Part shown: piece after piece, positions 42,812-54,457 of the stretch
How positions within the stretch are numbered: the first letter of the stretch is position 1
How the letters are laid out: every line of letters begins with the position of its first letter
From: Botryococcus braunii
Lineage: Eukaryota; Chlorophyta; Trebouxiophyceae
DNA: 64,000 nucleotides
Direction of reading: 5' to 3'
NCBI GenBank assembly: GCA_002005505.1
Contig: KV908426.1
Span: 243,637-307,636, forward strand
Notes under the pieces: model-generated
What the model was told of the DNA's origin: nothing
Database searches by the model: none
The model's input: only the letters and a program-made list of their open reading frames with translations
Made by a program: the position numbers and the translations under genes

Positions 42812-43505
42812 TGTTGAGTTCTGAACATTATTATTGAATGCCTTGTGCTTTAAGTGATCTTCATGTGTGCACTATTAGGATATGGGTCCATTGAGAACAT
42901 AAGGTACCTTGAGACACGGCAGATTCTGGACGTTTTTCGAACATAAGGTACAATCCTATCTAGATCACACGTTTGTCGGATGAACTCTTAAGGCTGCCCC
43001 ACCGGAGTGAATACCAACTGGTTGTGAAAGATGCTGGGCATCACCAGATGCTAGTCTTGTCCGACAGTTGTGTGTGGCACTCAGCAGACAGTCGTACGGA
43101 CTGTAGCTGGAGTAACTTCGTCTATTGACGACCTGTCTGCTTTGTACAGGTACGGTGCGGCAGTGTGTGTTGTATCATTGTTGCTATTGTGAGAGTGAAC
43201 AAGCTTAGTGTACCCTGTAGTCACTCAAACAGATAAGGGACAGTGACTTCAGGGAGTATAGGCATGTACTTGAACGTAGCCGTCTAGAGCCTTATCTAGT
43301 GATTGCTTGATCGGTGCTTGTGTACAAGATAATGATGTAACGGAACTGGTTGTGAAAGATGCTGGGCATCACCAGATGCTAGTCTTGTCCGACAGTTGTG
43401 TGTGGCACTCAGCAGACAGTCGTACGGACTGTAGCTGGAGTAACTTCGTCTATTGACGACCTGTCTGCTTTGTACAGGGAAAGCCGATTGCCCATAACCT
43501 TCACA
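42812..43505 (+). repeat. Copia-B 3' LTR
   Basis: 694 bp. Essentially the 5' LTR with one T fewer near its end (CCTTCACA in place of CCTTTCACA). Confidence 0.95.
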
Positions 43506-43510
43506 AGTCC

Positions 43511-43722
43511 AAAGTCCATGACCTGAGCAGACCAGTCAGAGCAAGACAGAAAGAGTCAGAAAAGTCAGGTGCTGCGAGTGGGAGCCGTACACATCAGCAA
43601 GATGCAAAAATGGAAAAAGGTACTGAGAGGAGCAAGCTGGACAGAAAAGCATCACTGCAAGTGTTCCTCTGCATCCAACATACCATGTTCCATGTCCTAA
43701 AAACGCAGAATCCGTTCCTATC
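43511..43722 (+). pseudogene. Copia-C gag remainder, riddled with small deletions
   Basis: Aligns with Copia-D gag (around 51030-51270, minus strand) but lacks many single or few bases, destroying the frame and the zinc-knuckle codons. It keeps a sense codon (TCA) where Copia-D has the TAA stop. Confidence 0.8.
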
Positions 43723-45087
43723 TGTGAAAGGTTATGGGCAGAGAGAACACCTGTAAGTCCGCAAAAGGATTTGTCAATGCACTGTAGAGGTTTCGTCAGT
43801 CAGACCTCGACACACCCTTTGGCGCGACTGATACAAGTTCGAAGGAGCGCCTTCCCTTGCGGCAACCAATAAGCAAGTGCGACTGTCTCAAAGACAAATC
43901 AAATATGCAATAGCAAGCTTCAACTTGTAGCAAACAGACAGGACTTCCATTCCGTGGCACAGGATTCGGCCAACCAACGAATCATTACATGGGACAATGT
44001 TACTGCTTGCCCTACTGGCACAATCTCATATACGCATAAATTACTTTTCTCATCAGCTGTTTATAGCATCGTCTCAACATGTTCTGTGCCGGACCTGAGT
44101 CCGGCACACTCGTTCCCTTGACGACCTAACAGCACAGTTTGCGACAGTCAACAAATATCTAACCAAATAGGAATTATCTCATTAAATCACAACTACATCA
44201 ATACCTGTAAGTCCGCAAAAGGATTTGTCAATGCACTGTAGAGGTTTCGTCAGTCAGACCTCGACACACCTATTGCCCCAAGCATTACGATTTAGCCAGA
44301 GCAATGAGCAACATTGCAAATGCAGTGGTTATCAAATACATCATGCTATTCTATCTCTGTCAAAGTGCAACGTACCCTTTGGCGCGACTGATACAGGTTC
44401 GAAAGGAGCGCCTTCCCTTGCGGCAACCAAAAGCAAGTGCGACTGTCTCAAAGACAAATCAAATATGCAATAGCAAGCTTCAACTTGTAGCAAACAGACA
44501 GGACTTCCATTCCGTGGCACAGGATTCGGCCAACCAACGAATGACGAGTCTGTCGCCTCCAGTAGTTAAATACCTGACCGTGTTTGGCGCCCAAGGGACT
44601 CGATAAAAGTCGAGTCCCTGAAAGCTTCTCACTCCAAAAGGTCCCTAATTGGTAATCCAATACGGATGATGTTTCCTAGACAAAATACCTAAAGGTCCCA
44701 TTTTCTGTACCTGATTAAACACACTGATGTGGCCGCCTAAGAATTAGTTTGACTGACTTTGAATACGTATTCGAGGTCCCAAAAACAAATTCCACTGAGT
44801 GCCACGATGCTGTGTGAGTCAATGCAAAGTTGTCCTAACCTCTTCGTGAAGTTACGTGAGGAAGACTGAAGTCTGTCAAGGAATTATGTCGCTTCACAGC
44901 CAAGTTCCTAGGACTAGCTGGGAGAATATGCAGTAGTTTACACCTAAGGCCCAACAGTGTTGTGCCGTCCAGGGCAGCCTGGCATGCACGACTGTTTTGC
45001 CTAGGATGAGTCAGAAGAATACCTCTGAATAAGTCCAACAGTAATGCTCCCTAAGTAATTACCTGATCTAGGTCATGACCTACAACA
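43723..45087 (-). repeat. Copia-D 3' LTR
   Basis: 1365 bp against 1376 bp for the 5' LTR. The differences I see are mainly single-base deletions. The inner border abuts the polypurine tract (CCAAGGGGAAG on the minus strand). Confidence 0.9.
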
Positions 45088-45123
45088 CTTCCCCTTGGAC
45101 GTTTCAGAGGTCCAGCTATTGTA

Positions 45124-48100
45124 CTACTTCTCAGGCAACGCCCACTGTAGTACATGCTTCTGGGTCAGGCGTGCTTCGGGGGAGTTACTAGTGAAGGAGG
45201 TAGCTAATCTCCTCACCCTCCGCCTTTGCCCGTGGTCACTCGGTCGTGGTGAACACCAGCCGGAAAATAAGACGTCACTCGCGTGAAACGACACCAAGTG
45301 TATTGCGGTGAATCTTGAACAACACAGGGACGAGTGGTTTCGTAAAGATGTCCGCCACATTCTTCTGGGTGGGACATACTTCACGTCCACGTCACCCTGA
45401 ATGACAGCAGCACGTGCATGGTGAAATGCCACAGCAACATGCTTGGTGTACTTGGAATTTACAAGATTCCGTAAATTCCGAACACACCCAGAGTTATCAA
45501 TGAACAGAGGAGGTTTCCACACATCAACATGAATCTCCTCCAAGAAACCGCGAAGCCAGATGGCTTCTTTGACAGCATGACTAGCAGCTCGAAACTCTGA
45601 TTCCACTGTTGATGTAGCAGTGGCACTTTGTTTCTTGCTGCCCCAAACAACTGACCCACCATAAACTTGGAACACGAAACCTGTAGTGGATGCTCGCATA
45701 TCTAGATCACCCGCATAGTCGGCATCGACATAACCCTCAAGAGGAGATGTGCCCCCACCAAGCTGGAGTGCAAGATCCCGAGTGTCCTTCAAATACCGGA
45801 CCACTCGAAGACCTTCTTGCATATGTGCAGTGGTAGGTGTGCCTCTATACCGTGAAAGAACCCCTACCGCATGAGCAATATCAGGACGTGTGGTATTAGC
45901 TAAATACAGAAGAGAGCCAATCAGCTCACAGTAACGATGCCCGGGTTCCAAAGCAACCCCAGCCCCATCAATGGGATTGGACTGAGTGGAGTGACTGGTG
46001 TGCACAAATGATTTACTCATGGTGTGTCATAGGCCCGTGTGTCACCACTAAGTCCAAAACTGTCCACCAATGCATCTATCTTCAGCCCACTACTCATCCA
46101 CATCAGCTTCCGCTCTCGATCTCGAACAATCTGACATCCCAGGAAATCCTTGACTTCCCCAAGATCATGAATAGAAAACTCTTTCCCTATAGTCTCCTTA
46201 AAGGCCAATACACGTGGGAGAGCCTTTGACATGATCAGCATGTCGTCTACAAAGAGAACCAAATACACAGGATCTTCCCCTGGAACATTTGACACATAGA
46301 TTCCTGCATCTGACATGCATGCAGTAAATCCATGTTTAGCCAGTGTGGCATCAAGCGTATGATACCAGGCACGTGGAGCTTGTTTGAGGCCGTACAGAGC
46401 CTTACGCAAGCGACACACTTGGGAACCACCATTGTGAAATCCTGGAGGTTGGGTAACGTAAACCTCTTCCTCCAGATCCCCATTCAAAAAGGCCGTTTTT
46501 ATATCGAGCTGATGAATTTCCATATCCTCAGCAGCTGCCTTACACAGAAGAACACGTCGAGCCCCAAAGCTACTGGTGGGTGCGAAGACTTCGTCCACAT
46601 CAATACCCTGAATTTGCCGACATCCTTGTGCAACAAGACGAGCTTTGTACCTTATAACATTACCATGGGCATCGACTTTTACAGAATAGATCCAGTGAAC
46701 TGGGATGACTTTCTTTCCTCTGGGTCTTTCAGTGTACTCAAAGCACTCATGAGCATCGAGAGAGTTCTTCTCCTCGATCATGGCTTGTTCCCAAAACACC
46801 CACTGATCAGACATTCGTGCCTCACGATAGTTACTTGGTACAGGAATCTTGCTAATCTCACTCCTGCAGGACTAGCAAGGCAAGCACGTAGAAAAGCAAT
46901 ACTGGCAGGTTCACTGGCATCCCCTCCTGAATCCGCGGTACGGAACACACATGAAGGCATCTCCCCACTGGGTTCTGCCCCATCTTGCTCATGCAAAATG
47001 TCTCTAACAATCCTGGCAGATCCTGCCCATGGATTATCTGAGCTCTGCCTTGTGGCAGATGGCAGATTATCAAAGAATGCAACCTTGCCTCTGGATCTCA
47101 TCTGACCCACTACTCTCCGTGCTTCCTGACTCCCGCTCTCATCTTCTCTCACAGCAGCAGCAGTTATCATCTCTTCATGTTCACATACCATCTCAGAATG
47201 GTCCACTGCGTCATGCACATTGCTAACTCGAAGTCGAGTTTCACGATCAGATTCACATTTTGCATTAACAAGCCTCCCTACAGCCTCATCACGTATATGC
47301 ATAGCAACAGCATTGTCATCGCTACACTGATCAACAGCACTTGAATCACCCTCCACTGCAGAGTCAGTGTCAACTCCAGTACCCCTCCCAGTACATTCAG
47401 CTTCTTCTGCTTCCCCTACGTCTCCTGCTTCCCCTGGTTCCCTGGACGTTGTAATCCCCCCTTCTTCTGTAATGGTGTCATCATGTACAGTGACGGTGGT
47501 AGGAGCTTCATCAGCAGCTTCGATCCCAGCCTGCTCTGTGATGTCACCAGACTTGGGTTGCTCTTTACGAGCATTTCGTTGCTGCAGACGCTCTGCACGT
47601 GTCAAAGCTCCAGGCTGCAGCTGGAAACGTGCCGTACCACCAGGCCAGGGGAATGCGCCCGGGGTGCGTGAAGTTGGAGACTTGGCCAGTGGTACTGCCA
47701 TGAGTCTAAGTCGGGCTATGGTGCGAATCCCTCCACTGGTGGTTGGTGCAGAGGTCCCATGCCTGGTAGCAGCATGCATGCGCCTGGGCACCTCACTGAC
47801 TCCAGGTGATTGGCTTGAGGATGCTGGACTGGGCGCAGTAGAACCAGGAGACCCCACTGGGGATGGCGCAACGGGGGCGCAGGGTGCAGTGAGGTTGGAG
47901 TGCCTAGTGCGCGCAGGGGGTGCACAAGGTGCGCGGGGTGCAGTGGGGTCTGGATGCAGTCGGGCAGTTTGATGGCGAGCTGGGGCGGGTTCATCGTCCT
48001 CGCTACTGTTGTCCTCCATGGGAATTGTTGCCTCAGTGGATGCAGGGGTCTCCAATTCCACAGGATTCAGGTCCTGGTCCAGGCTGGGTCCCGGTTGGGG

Positions 48101-49461
48101 TGAGGCTGGGTCCGGATCCAGGCTAGATCCAGGCTGTGCAGATACAGGACCGGGCCCAGCAGCTTGCAGCCCAATGGCAGACGCACCACGCTGGCTCTCC
48201 ACAAAATGTACACTCGGAGACACCACTGTCCTACCAGGCAGTCGGACCTTGTACCCCTTGGTGTGTGGACAGTATCCCACAAACATGCCTGCCTCAGACT
48301 GTGCACCCAAAGATGACACCTGGTGTTTGGCATGTTTCACGTATGCCAAACAGCCCCACTTGCGCAAATGGGACAGATCAGGGACAGAGCCAGTGAACAT
48401 TTCAAATGGGGTTTTCTCCTGACCAGAGACTGGCATCACATTATGTAAATATGCAGCAGTAAGCATTGCATCCACCCAAAGACTCTCATCTGCCTGAACA
48501 CCCAACAGCAATGTTCTGGCCTTCTCTTTCAATGTTCGATTCATTCTCTCAGCAACTCCATTCTGCTGTGGAGTATACGCGGCAGAGGTCTCAGTGTGAA
48601 TGCCATTCTCTGTACAGAACCCATGAAACGTTTTATTCAAGAACTCTGTGCCCCTGTCAGTCCTAACCGCCTTAACCTTGGATTCTGTCTGTCTCTCCCA
48701 GTATGTAATAGTGTCTGTCAAATGAGATGCAATGGAAGCCTTGCTAGTGACTGGTAACACTGAAACGAAATTAGACAACTCATCCACTACTGTGACAGAA
48801 AACTTTTCCCCTTCAACGCCAGGAGTTGACATGGCACCAACCGTATCCGCATGTATTCGATGCAGTACTCGAGGCGGCTCATGTGAACTTGGCTTGAGAG
48901 ATGGTTTACACTGCTTTCCCCGAACACAAGGGTCACAGTGAGTATCGCACTTTGAACAAGGAAGAAGGGACACAGGTATCCCAGTACACAACTCCTCCCT
49001 GCTCAAACGCTCTGTGGCTGTCTTCCCAGGATGCCCTAACCTCTCATGCCAAAGTTTTCGCAACTTGCAGTTATGTGCAGGTTTGTGCGCAGCATGATGT
49101 GCAGACATAGGGTGTACACACACTTGACAAGCCACCTGATATTTGGTGGGATAAATTCCCCTCAGAACATACAACCCATATCTTTCTACAATGCTGCACT
49201 CCCAACCCATGGGTCCCACCAGACTGCTGTAGGTCCCATTCTCACGTGGAACAAATTGAATACCATCCCTTACCCCAGCTGATACAGACAAGAGATTTGT
49301 GCTGGCCTGTGGAACACATTGTACATTATGGAGCCACAGTAACTGCCCTTCTGCATTCACCAGACACACACTCCCACTAGCAATGATGGAACCATGGGAC
49401 ACTGATGTAGCCAACTGCAGTTGACGTGGTTCTGTGTACACCGTGGGGTTCTGCAATACAC
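45124..49461 (-). pseudogene. pol: Copia-D integrase - RT - RNase H, frameshifted
   Basis: 49461 to about 46855: pre-integrase (W-H-E-R-L-G-H-P-G, C-S-K-C-D-T-H-C) and integrase core (H-A-D-T-V-G, R-T-D-R-G-T-E-F, N-G-V-A-E-R-M-N-R), then a long Pro/Ser/Ala linker. A frameshift near 46850 leads to RT (46814-46017: H-Q-L-D-I-K-T-A-F-L-N-G, L-Y-G-L-K-Q-A-P-R-A-W-Y, active site F-V-D-D). A lost base at 46017-46020 shifts to RNase H (Y-V-D-A-D-Y-A-G-D-L-D, I-D-N-S-G-C). A further shift near 45370 destroys the last 40 residues. It is not functional as read. Confidence 0.88.
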
Positions 49462-49466
49462 CAAAG

Positions 49467-49631
49467 TGTAGCGCGCCGGTAGGCAGACGGTGCCGGGGCT
49501 CGTCCCCGCACGTGCCGGGCGGTACATTGGTACTGGGTGTAGCCTCGTAGGCTCGCACAGTATATGTTATGGTGTTCGGACCATACTAGCACTTTCGTCG
49601 GTGCACGGCCATCCTTTGCAAGAATATTACA
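49467..49631 (+). repeat. TRIM left LTR
   Basis: 165 bp, TG...CA, identical by reading to 50753-50917. Confidence 0.92.
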
Positions 49632-50752
49632 TTTTGGTGGCCCATATCCAAGTCGGTGGACTTGCGATGTTGGTTGTTGATCCTGCTTGACGCTTAAGTG
49701 TGTCTTACGGATGGTGTAGATGCTTAAGTGTGTCTTCGTTGCTGCCTGTCGTTCTATTTGGGTTCTTTCCCACTAGATCGAAGGATCAACAACACCTTGG
49801 TATCTAGTTCATGGACTTTGGTTGGGAGAATCTATTCTTCGCACCCATATAAGATCCGATGACGGGGATGGTTCTGGCCTGCGAAGGTCGACGCCAAGCT
49901 TGGTGTGTGGATCCAAGCAAGAAAGTTCGGATTTTTCTGTAATCTTTCTAATGGCGTTTGGCTCCGCCGTTTCCGTGGGGACGGTGGGGGAGGAAGGTGG
50001 CACTTCACGATGGTGAGTGTGCGCTTCCCCTCGTTTGGTTTGCTTTGGGTTGCTAATCCTTTGCAATTGTTTTTCAACTTGCATTGCCTTAATGAAACTT
50101 TGGTGTTTCGAGCATATCGTTGGGATTTCGGTGGTAAAGTGTCAACTTTTCCGGATGCCGATCTTACACGGATATGACGAGGTGTTGCTTTGTTGATTGG
50201 CGCCGAGTAGCATGGAGCTGAAAATGCTTTCTATTTTCACAGTCTCTTTTAGTGCTCGGTTTGCTTAGTACTGCATTTATGGGGCCGTTGGAAAATGCCA
50301 TAAATGTGGATTGAGCTTTGCATGCTGGTTTTGCTTCCATCATTGCTTAATGAAGGATTTGTTCTTTTGTGTTGCGGCACATTAGACACTTCTTTTGTCT
50401 GCCTGGCCCAGTTGCCTCTGCTCCTTGCCTGGCATTGGTCCATAGACCCGTTCACCACGTGGGCCTCGTGGTGGGCAACGTGTCTTTGGGGGGAGGAGAG
50501 AGGGAGAGAGGAAGCTTACGCTGGATAGTGAGAAGAGAAAGAGAGATGAGGCTTACGTTGGGAGGTGAGAGCTGTGTACCCCATAGGGGAGTGACCATAT
50601 GATGACGGCCTTTGGCTGATGGTTGCGCTACAAGTTCCACGAGGCGTTGAAGCGATTCTCTAGGGTGTCTTCTCACATAAGGCATAAAAGCAACTCTCTA
50701 GACATCTCCTCTTAGGACCTCGCAGGAGCTTGGTCACCTAGGAGGGGGAGAA

Positions 50753-50917
50753 TGTAGCGCGCCGGTAGGCAGACGGTGCCGGGGCTCGTCCCCGCACGTG
50801 CCGGGCGGTACATTGGTACTGGGTGTAGCCTCGTAGGCTCGCACAGTATATGTTATGGTGTTCGGACCATACTAGCACTTTCGTCGGTGCACGGCCATCC
50901 TTTGCAAGAATATTACA
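50753..50917 (+). repeat. TRIM right LTR
   Basis: 165 bp, identical to the left LTR and preceded by the purine run GGAGGGGGAGAA. Confidence 0.92.
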
Positions 50918-50922
50918 CAAAG

Positions 50923-52001
50923 TCATTAACCAGGTTGACAGTAGCCCCAGAGTCCACAAGCCATTCCTCGCACGAGTGCCCTATCCCACCACTCTGTAAT
51001 ACATTAAACGTCACACTGGGCAGTGAGATAGGAACGGCTTCTGCGTTTTTAGGACATGGAACATGGGTACTGTTGGATGCAGAGGGAACACTTGGCAGTG
51101 AATGCTTACTTCTGTCGCCAGCTTGCTCCTCTCCAGTACCCTTTTTCCATTTTGTGCACTCCTTGCTGATGTGTCCACGGCTCCCACACTCCCAGCACCT
51201 GACTTTTCGTGACCTCTTTCTGTCTTGCTCTTACTGGTCTGCCTCAGGGTCCTGGGACTTTGGGAGGACTGCCGCTGCCTTGGGAAGAGGTCGAGGGAGC
51301 TGGTCATTGAAGCCAGCACCATAGGCATGGCTCTGCAGGATTTTTACCACATCTTCTGAGGAGCGCCCGCAGCAATGCCCATAGAGTGCTCCTTTGAACT
51401 GTGCTAGCTCAGTGGGGAGACAATCCACAATAGCATTAGTGACATCTTCGGGGTCAATGGAGTGGGAGTTGTCCAGGAGGTTCTGGAAAAGTATGAATTT
51501 TTTCATGACAAATGTCTCGAACGTCTCCTCCCTGGTCATGTGCTCTGTTTTGAGTGTATGTAGCCACTGGCGGTTAACAGACTTGTTGTGTCCTCCAGTG
51601 AACTTATTGGCTATGTATAACAGGGCATCAAAGGCAGAGGGCTTCATTGTCAACATAGGACTCCACTCCACTGGGACACTGCCAGTGATCAGCATCATGG
51701 CAGCAGCATTTGCTCTCGTGAAAGGAAGGGGTTTCTGAAAGGCCTCCGTGCACTCCTTGTGGATAGCTGCAGTGGTCAGATCATAAAGCCAGGACTTGAA
51801 ATTCCACCCATCCTTTAATAAGGGATGGGCTACCTTAACATTTGTTGTTGATGGCTTTGTCGTGTCCTCGTGCAGTAAGGCTGTCAGTATCGAAACCACT
51901 GGGAGTGCTGTCTTCTCCTGTTCTGTGGATTGACCACCCAGACTTACAGGAGGCTGTTGGTTCAGCTGGTCCATTGGAGATGATTCCGCAGACTGGGTCA
52001 T
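50923..52001 (-). pseudogene. gag: Copia-D gag-protease with one nonsense codon
   Basis: ATG at 52001. Gag runs to TAA at 51231-51233. The same frame continues past the stop through a zinc knuckle (C-W-E-C-G-S-R-G-H-I-S-K-E-C, CX2CX4HX4C) to the protease active site D-S-G-A-T-V-N-L-V-N-D. The Copia-C copy has TCA at the stop position, so TAA is a point mutation. The frame is then interrupted by the TRIM. Confidence 0.88.
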
Positions 52002-52138
52002 TGTGTGAAGGGTTATGGGTTTCTGCAAGTCTGGGTCACTTTGCAGATATGAATCGTTCTGGATATGACGTGCAGCAGGTATTCAAGGCGGACTCCTCGT
52101 ACTCTGAAACCTTGGCTTCGGCGTAGCTCGATGGGCAG

Positions 52139-52152
52139 GTGGGCCCATAACC
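52139..52152 (-). promoter_or_regulatory. Copia-D primer-binding site
   Basis: GGTTATGGGCCCAC on the minus strand directly after the 5' LTR. Confidence 0.75.
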
Positions 52153-53528
52153 TGTGAAAGGTTATGGGCAGAGAGAACACCTGTAAGTCCGCAACAGGAT
52201 TTGTCAATGCACTGTAGAGGTTTCGTCAGTCAGACCTCGACACACCCTTTGGCGCGACTGATACAGGTTCGAAAGGAGCGCCTTCCCTTGCGGCAACCAA
52301 TAAGCAAGTGCGACTGTCTCAAAGACAAATCAAATATGCAATAGCAAGCTTCAACTTGTAGCAAACAGACAGGACTTCCATTCCGTGGCACAGGATTCGG
52401 CCAACCAACGAATCGATTACATGGGACAATGTTACTGCTTGCCCTACTGGCACAATCTCATATACGCATAAATTGCTTTTCTCATCAGCTGATTTCATAG
52501 CATCGTCTCAGACATGTTCTGTGCCGGACCTGAGTCCGGCACACTCGTTCCCTTGACGACCTAACAGCACAGTTTTGCGACAGTCAACAAAATATCTAAC
52601 CAAATAGGAATTATCTCATTAAATCACAACTACATCAATACCTGTAAGTCCGCAAAAGGATTTGTCAATGCACTGTAGAGGTTTCGTCAGTCAGACCTCG
52701 ACACACCTATTGCCCCAAGCATTACGATTTAGCCAGAGCAATGAGCAACATTGCAAATGCAGTGGTTATCAAATACATCATGCTATTCTATCCTCTGTCA
52801 AAGTGACAACGTACCCTTTGGCGCGACTGATACAGGTTCGAAAGGAGCGCCTTCCCTTGCGGCAACCAATAAGCAAGTGCGACTGTCTCAAAGACAAATC
52901 AAATATGCAATAGCAAGCTTCAACTTGTAGCAAACGGACAGGACTTCCATTCCGTGGCACAGGATTCGGCCAACCAACGAATGACTAGTCTGTCGCCTCC
53001 AGCACTTAAATACCTGACCGTGTTTGGCGCCCAAGGGACTCGATAAAAGTCGAGTCCCTGAAAGCTTCTCACTCCAAAAGGTCCCTAATTGGTAATCCAA
53101 TACGGATGATGTTTCCTAGACAAAATACCTAAAGGTCCCATTTTCTGTACCTGATTAAACACACTGATGTGGCCGCCTAAGAATTAGTTTGACTGACCTC
53201 GAATACGTATTCGAGGTCCCAAAAACAAATTCCACTGAGTGCCACGATGCTGTGTGAGTCAATGCAAAGTTGTCCTAACCTCTTCGTGAAGTTACGTGAG
53301 GAAGACTGAAGTCTGTCAAGGAATTATGTCGCTTCACAGCCAAGTTCCTAGGACTAGCTGGGAGACATATGCAGTAGTTTACACCTAAGGCACAACAGTG
53401 TCGTGCCGTCCAGGGCAGCCTGGCATGCACGACTGTTTTGCCTAGGATGAGTCAGAAGAATACCTCTGAATAAGTCCAACAGTAATGCTCCCTAAGTAAT
53501 TACCTGATCTAGGTCATTACCTACAACA
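52153..53528 (-). repeat. Copia-D 5' LTR
   Basis: 1376 bp, same length as the Copia-C LTR. Internal duplication: 52181-52413 recurs as 52642-52707 plus 52814-52982, split by a 106-bp segment present only in the second copy. Confidence 0.92.
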
Positions 53529-53748
53529 AATAGACATTCGATTGTTGTCTCCGGTGCCTCAGGTCGGACCTCTGTATTTCCGTTTGGCACCGTCCTTTGC
53601 CTGCATTAACTCAGCTGTCGCTTGCTATGCAGGAATCCTGACACTGTTTTTGATCAAATTGACATCAAATAATCGAATAGATGGACAAGAGGGCAACGAA
53701 GCTTGTAACAAAGGGCATAGCGATTATGATCATGATGTTAAACAGTTC
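53529..53748 (+). pseudogene. Gypsy-F pol fragment left of Copia-E
   Basis: An open frame (from 53530) that joins the frame right of Copia-E exactly when Copia-E and one AGTTC are removed (V-K-Q-F then E-P-A-F-G-P). It corresponds to the region between protease and RT; no catalytic motif is visible. The left edge abuts the Copia-D LTR. Confidence 0.6.
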
Positions 53749-54439
53749 TGAAATATTCTGGGCTTGGCGTATCCTGCATGGTGGCGGCACGGAGGGTGTT
53801 AGACGATGTCCTCCTACTTGTGCGTTGTTAAGTAGGCACGGACATATACAAGTCAAGGACTGGTTAGCAACTGATTGATAGACACCCGGAGTGCCACTAT
53901 AGTTCCAACCAAGTCTTACAATATCTCTCATCTCTCCTAACAAGGTGACGCAGTTCAAACACGCCTAACCTGCTCTCACCCAGGTCGTGTTCATTACTTT
54001 GTCCGATGAGCTAAACTCAACTCTATATGTCTAACATGTTCTAACAATGTTCATCTGAGTGCTAAATCCAGGAATACAATAAGGATTAAGTCACCTGCAT
54101 GGTGGCGGCACGGAGGGTGTTAGACGATGTCCTCCTACTTGTGCGTTGTTAAGTAGGCACGGACATATACAAGTCAAGGACTGGTTAGCAACTGATTGAT
54201 AGACACCCGGAGTGCCACTATAGTTCCAACCAAGTGCCTTCCCTATCCGTGCTTGCCCCATATGCCTCCTTTCTACAAACGTGTCTGTAACTTGCGTTAT
54301 GATAGTCTTCGTTCAAATGCATGTATTGCCTGGCAGAACTCAGGGTTCTGCCTCTCTTTCCTAATTGGTATTGTCTTCATACGGAGACTTGCCATTATTA
54401 CTCCTCTGAGGGAAAGGCATAAAATTAATTAACACAACA
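53749..54439 (-). repeat. Copia-E 3' LTR
   Basis: 691 bp with two 142-bp direct repeats (53773-53914 and 54094-54235) separated by 179 bp. Confidence 0.95.
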
Positions 54440-54457
54440 CTTCCCCTTGCCTTTACC

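Larger units (their letters stand above)
36012..43505 (+). mobile_element. Copia-B (Ty1/copia, coding-complete) nested in Copia-C gag
   Basis: TSD AGTCC at 36007-36011 and 43506-43510. LTRs 36012-36706 (695 bp) and 42812-43505 (694 bp) differ by very little, so insertion is recent. It has PBS, one open 1737-codon frame, and polypurine tract CAAGGGGAAG at 42802-42811. It is the same family as Copia-A but carries a solo LTR in its leader. Confidence 0.96.
33749..43722 (+). mobile_element. Copia-C, 5' half only, split by Copia-B
   Basis: Plus-strand element of the Copia-C/D family: one LTR (33749-35124), PBS, and gag (35276-36011, continuing at 43511-43722). It ends abruptly at 43722 against the outer end of the Copia-D LTR, in inverted orientation. 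The pol and 3' LTR are absent. Confidence 0.85.
49467..50917 (+). mobile_element. TRIM-like non-autonomous LTR element
   Basis: 1451 bp. Identical 165-bp LTRs at 49467-49631 and 50753-50917 (TGTAGCGCG...ATATTACA), target duplication CAAAG at 49462-49466 and 50918-50922, and a polypurine tract (GGAGGGGGAGAA) directly before the right LTR, which sets plus orientation. A TGG-starting PBS-like sequence lies 4 bases after the left LTR. The 1.1-kb interior encodes nothing recognisable. It is inserted in Copia-D between protease and integrase; identical LTRs indicate recent insertion. Confidence 0.92.
43723..53528 (-). mobile_element. Copia-D, decayed full-length copy, interrupted by a TRIM
   Basis: Minus-strand element with LTRs at 52153-53528 (5') and 43723-45087 (3'), PBS, gag-protease, integrase, RT and RNase H. 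It is disabled by a nonsense codon in gag, at least three frameshifts in pol and the TRIM insertion. Its flanks (TATCT on the left, AATAG on the right) do not match, so the two ends were not created by one clean insertion at this place. Confidence 0.9.

Noticed and set aside
43723..45087. CRISPR-like array from repeated LTR blocks
   Set aside because: The repeats are two large duplicated LTR segments, not short regularly spaced direct repeats; the genome is eukaryotic.
51011..51328. Plus- and minus-strand ORFs over Copia-D gag
   Set aside because: Shadows of the gag-protease frame, which is disrupted by one TAA.
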